Shown one piece after another: positions 8,071 through 8,094 of a DNA stretch of 8,094 bases (position 1 is the first letter of the stretch; each line of letters begins with the position of its first letter). Under the pieces are notes generated by a model, which saw nothing but the letters and a program-made list of their open reading frames with translations, searched no databases and had not been told where the DNA came from. The translations under genes and the position numbers were made by a program. The DNA is taken from assembly GCA_031265345.1 (NCBI GenBank), contig JAISCU010000386.1, positions 1-8,094 on the forward strand. Direction: 5' to 3'. The stretch comes from Bifidobacteriaceae bacterium (GTDB lineage Bacteria; Actinomycetota; Actinomycetes; Actinomycetales; WQXJ01).

Positions 8071-8094
8071 GCGTTCCCGCAGGTCAGCGTCTCG

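Larger units (their letters stand above)
7689..8094. other. Gene-free right end (terminator hairpin, spacer, 31-bp repeat array)
   Basis: I find no supportable gene in these 406 bases. After the hairpin, 7735-7855 shows nothing I can name. From 7856 a tandem repeat fills most of the remainder. Open frames on the minus strand here (for example 7744-7971 and 7776-8009) run through the repeats in shifting register and have no ribosome site or family likeness. Confidence 0.6.

Overview
The window is high-GC DNA with actinobacterial hallmarks: a ClpB disaggregase with a HAIR-type (HspR) operator upstream, two LppM-family lipoproteins, and GC-rich codon use. I place it in Actinomycetota and cannot go further. 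Hand counts on a few 60-base lines give about 52-63% GC at the left end (1-600) and about 68-72% inside clpB. The left end therefore looks like accessory DNA next to a core locus.

Layout. (1) 1-1270, minus strand: a small operon with a sigma70-like promoter (TTGACA-N17-TACCGT), a DUF5663-like helical protein starting at a TTG, and, coupled by an ATGA overlap, a P-loop ATPase cut off by the window edge just after Walker B. (2) 1348-4025, minus strand: complete clpB (886 aa) ending in a hairpin plus T-rich tail. (3) 4026-4197: a divergent control region with a HAIR operator (GTTGAGT-N7-GCTCAAG). (4) 4198-7688, plus strand: three envelope genes. These are an LppM-family lipoprotein, a single-pass membrane protein with a Pro/Ala-rich tail, and a second LppM-family lipoprotein. 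A strong hairpin follows. (5) 7689-8094: no convincing gene, but a tandem array of about seven ~31-bp units, most carrying a GTGC-N8-GCAC dyad.

How the parts may work together. ClpB is the stress-induced disaggregase partner of DnaK, and its operator fits HspR repression. The operator sits only 76 bases from the first lppM-like start, so heat or envelope stress could in principle affect both directions. The three plus-strand genes look like one functional unit. Both LppM paralogues should be held in the membrane twice (N-terminal lipid, C-terminal helix) and send long proline-rich tails into the cytoplasm. The middle protein twice carries the motif PPPLCQPV, and the second LppM protein ends with the related PPPLSQPI. 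The five differences between the two motif copies in the middle gene are all synonymous, so the motif itself seems to be under selection. This suggests a shared cytoplasmic docking partner and is the most interesting lead here. The ATPase/DUF5663 pair is a second candidate for an uncharacterised accessory system.
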